Below are positions 4,377 to 6,403 of a DNA stretch of 6,403 bases, piece after piece (the first letter of the stretch is position 1; every line of letters starts with the position of its first letter). This DNA comes from Neisseriaceae bacterium. GTDB taxonomy: Bacteria; Pseudomonadota; Gammaproteobacteria; Burkholderiales; Neisseriaceae. A program made the translations under genes and the position numbers. The stretch spans positions 1-6,403 of the forward strand of contig JASLBZ010000122.1 in assembly GCA_030146285.1 (NCBI GenBank), in the 5' to 3' direction. A model generated the notes under the pieces. The model was given only the letters and a program-made list of their open reading frames with translations, had not been told where the DNA came from and made no database searches.

Positions 4377-6389
4377 ATGGTATTACTGGCACAACCGTTG
4401 CAACTCAAACACCATACCCTGCGCAATCGCATTATCATGGGTTCCATTCACACCGGCTTTGAAGAACACCCTCAAGGTGCCGAACATCTCGCTGCTTTTT
4501 ATGCCGAACGCGCCAAAGGCGGTGTTGCCTTAATCATTACCGGAGGCATCTCACCCAATGCAGAAGGCTGTGTTGTTGAAGATGGTGCCAAACTCACCAA
4601 TTCAGATGAAGTGCTTTGGCATCAAGAGGTGACCGATGCCGTACACCAGCATGGCGCCAAAATCTGCATGCAAGTTTTGCACACTGGTCGCTACTCAGTG
4701 AGTCGCCAGCCAGTTGCACCCAGTGCCATTCAAGCGCCAATCAACCCAGCCAAACCTCGAGCTTTGTCTTTAGATGAGGTCAAACAAACCGTTCAAGACT
4801 ACATTCAATGTGCTCTGTTGGCCAAAGAAGCTGGCTATGATGGCGTTGAAGTCATGGGCAGTGAAGGTTATTTGATTAATCAATTTATTGCCCCTGCAAC
4901 CAATGTGCGCACAGATGAGTACGGTGGTTCTTTAGAAAACCGCCACCGTTTTGCAGTTGAGGTTGTGAATGGGATTCGCCAAGCCTGTGGCGATGACTTT
5001 TTAATCATCTACCGAATTTCGCTTTTGGACTTGGTTGCCAATGGTTCAACATGGGAAGAAAATCAAATCTTAGCCGAAAAAATCACCAACGCGGGTGCTG
5101 ATATGTTCAATACCGGTATTGGTTGGCATGAAGCCAGAATCCCGACCATTGCCACAAGCGTACCTCGTGCAGCATTTGCGCAGTTCACAGCCAAACTGAC
5201 CCAAATTAGCAGCATTCCTGTGATTGCAACCAATCGCATTAATATGCCCGATGTTGCCGAAGCCATTTTAGAAAGCCATGAAGCCGATGCGGTGTGTCTT
5301 GCTCGTCCATTTTTAGCCGATGCGGATTGGGCCAATAAAGCCATTAAGCAAGAAGACAATGCGATTAATACGTGTATTGCTTGCAATCAAGCCTGCCTAG
5401 ACCATATTTTTGCAGGCAAACTGGCAACGTGCTTGGTGAATCCTTTTGCCTGCCACGAAAAACAATTGATTCAAACACCAGCAAGCACCATCAAAAACAT
5501 CGCGGTTATTGGCTCGGGCCCTGCGGGCATGGCTTTTGCCAAAGTCGCTGCCGAGCGTGGCCATCACGTTACTTTATTTGAAAGGCAGCCTGAAATTGGT
5601 GGGCAGCTGAATATTGCCAAAGGCATTGCTGGCAAACATGAGTTCAATGAGACCTTGCGTTACTTTAAACACGTTCTGGGCGAGCTGCCCATTACCCAAG
5701 TCTTGAATCACGATGTGAGTGCCAATGATTTAAAAGATTTTGATGAAATCGTTTTGGCCACTGGCATTGTGCCACGCACTATTGATATAGAAGGCATAGA
5801 CCATCCTAAAGTCATGAGCTATTTGGATGTACTGCGTGACCAAAAAGCCGTTGGCAACAGTGTGGCGATTATTGGTGCAGGCGGTATTGGTTTTGATACA
5901 GCCGAGTTTTTAAGTGAACAAGACAATTTGCATGAAGTCACCCCTGCTGAGTTTCAGCATGATTGGAATATTGACAGCAGCCTTACCCACCGTGGTGCAC
6001 TGTTGGACACCCAACCCAATCTGCCCGCCTCGATTCGTGAAATTTTCTTATTGCAGCGCAAAGATGGCGTGGTTGGTCGAAAACTGGGCAAAACCACCGG
6101 TTGGGCACACCGCTTAAGCTTAAAGTCCAAAGGCGTGAACATGATGGGCGGCGTCACTTACCAAAAAATTGACCATGATGGCTTACACATTGAGCGTGAT
6201 GGCAAAACACAAGTTTTGAATGTGGACAATGTGGTTATCTGCGCAGGTCAAGAATCCAATCGTGCTCTCTTAGCCAGCTGCGAAAACTTGGGCAAGCCCG
6301 TTCACATGATTGGCGGTGTACAAGTTGCTGCTGAATTGGATGCCAAGCGTGCTATTTTATCGGGCACCAAACTTGCTCTAGAGATTTAA
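4377..6389 (+). CDS. fadH: 2,4-dienoyl-CoA reductase (NADPH)
   Basis: A complete 670-residue FadH, close to the 672 of E. coli. It reduces 2,4-dienoyl-CoA from fatty acids with double bonds at even positions to an enoyl-CoA, letting beta-oxidation proceed in the cytoplasm. The N-terminal half is an Old Yellow Enzyme type FMN barrel (about 1-330) with GSIHTGFEE near the start, MGSEGYLINQF carrying the proposed proton donor Tyr165, and TGIGWHEARIPT with His251. Four Cys for a 4Fe-4S cluster follow at 333, 336, 340 and 352, each one lower than in E. coli. The C-terminal half has a GSGPAG FAD loop (379-384) and a GAGGIG nucleotide loop (500-505) for NADPH, and ends LSGTKLALEI like the family. It lies 38 bases after dciA with no terminator between, so co-transcription is likely. 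A related flavin oxidoreductase is unlikely given these matches. An exact uptake-sequence-like 12-mer lies at 5583-5594. Confidence 0.95.
   Translation: MVLLAQPLQLKHHTLRNRIIMGSIHTGFEEHPQGAEHLAAFYAERAKGGVALIITGGISPNAEGCVVEDGAKLTNSDEVLWHQEVTDAVHQHGAKICMQVLHTGRYSVSRQPVAPSAIQAPINPAKPRALSLDEVKQTVQDYIQCALLAKEAGYDGVEVMGSEGYLINQFIAPATNVRTDEYGGSLENRHRFAVEVVNGIRQACGDDFLIIYRISLLDLVANGSTWEENQILAEKITNAGADMFNTGIGWHEARIPTIATSVPRAAFAQFTAKLTQISSIPVIATNRINMPDVAEAILESHEADAVCLARPFLADADWANKAIKQEDNAINTCIACNQACLDHIFAGKLATCLVNPFACHEKQLIQTPASTIKNIAVIGSGPAGMAFAKVAAERGHHVTLFERQPEIGGQLNIAKGIAGKHEFNETLRYFKHVLGELPITQVLNHDVSANDLKDFDEIVLATGIVPRTIDIEGIDHPKVMSYLDVLRDQKAVGNSVAIIGAGGIGFDTAEFLSEQDNLHEVTPAEFQHDWNIDSSLTHRGALLDTQPNLPASIREIFLLQRKDGVVGRKLGKTTGWAHRLSLKSKGVNMMGGVTYQKIDHDGLHIERDGKTQVLNVDNVVICAGQESNRALLASCENLGKPVHMIGGVQVAAELDAKRAILSGTKLALEI
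5583..5594 (+). other. Candidate DNA uptake sequence (Kingella dialect)
   Basis: AGGCAGCCTGAA is an exact match to the 12-base uptake sequence dialect I recall for Kingella (AG-kingDUS). It sits in frame in fadH as Arg403-Gln-Pro-Glu406. The Arg is coded by AGG, the only AGG among the arginine codons I read in fadH; the rest are nearly all CGN, with one AGA. Only one exact copy is seen in the window, so a chance match remains possible. Confidence 0.45.
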
Positions 6390-6403
6390 GCATTCGCTAA
6401 TTC

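Overview
The window looks like ordinary chromosome of an AT-rich member of the Neisseriaceae (Betaproteobacteria). Three things suggest this. The cut porin at the left edge begins with a Neisseria-type porin signal peptide and first strand. The small ComEA protein is of the short, secreted neisserial kind. SecA, as far as I remember the neisserial sequences, follows them closely through its N-terminus and C-terminal zinc tail. A single exact copy of a 12-base motif that I recall as a Kingella-type DNA uptake sequence lies in fadH. The genus cannot be fixed from this window; AT-rich Neisseriaceae such as Kingella, Alysiella, Simonsiella or Snodgrassella are candidates.

Layout from left to right. 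Bases 1-89 (minus) are the first codons of an outer-membrane porin running off the left edge. Bases 90-644 are a long AT-rich intergenic region between the divergent porin and comEA. It holds no convincing gene but several dyad symmetries, a possible porin promoter and the ComEA ribosome binding site. comEA (645-947, plus) encodes the periplasmic DNA-binding competence protein. A strong symmetric terminator (1004-1029) separates it from the convergent secA (1049-3724, minus), the protein-export ATPase. A 185-base divergent region follows, with an extended -10 promoter for secA. Then come dciA (3910-4338, plus), a DUF721-family replicative helicase loader, and fadH (4377-6389, plus), an NADPH-dependent 2,4-dienoyl-CoA reductase 38 bases downstream, probably in the same transcript. 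The last 14 bases show nothing.

Functionally this is housekeeping and envelope biology. SecA drives export of the porin and of ComEA, which both carry Sec-type signal peptides. ComEA takes up DNA in natural transformation, DciA serves replication initiation, and FadH serves breakdown of unsaturated fatty acids. The dciA/secA neighbourhood is widely conserved; the dciA-fadH pairing and comEA lying convergent to secA look more local. I found no sign of a mobile element, CRISPR array, RNA gene or new multi-gene system. The points most worth a second look are the uptake-sequence match inside fadH, the dense palindromes in the porin-comEA gap, and the possible presence of a beta-oxidation accessory enzyme in this family.
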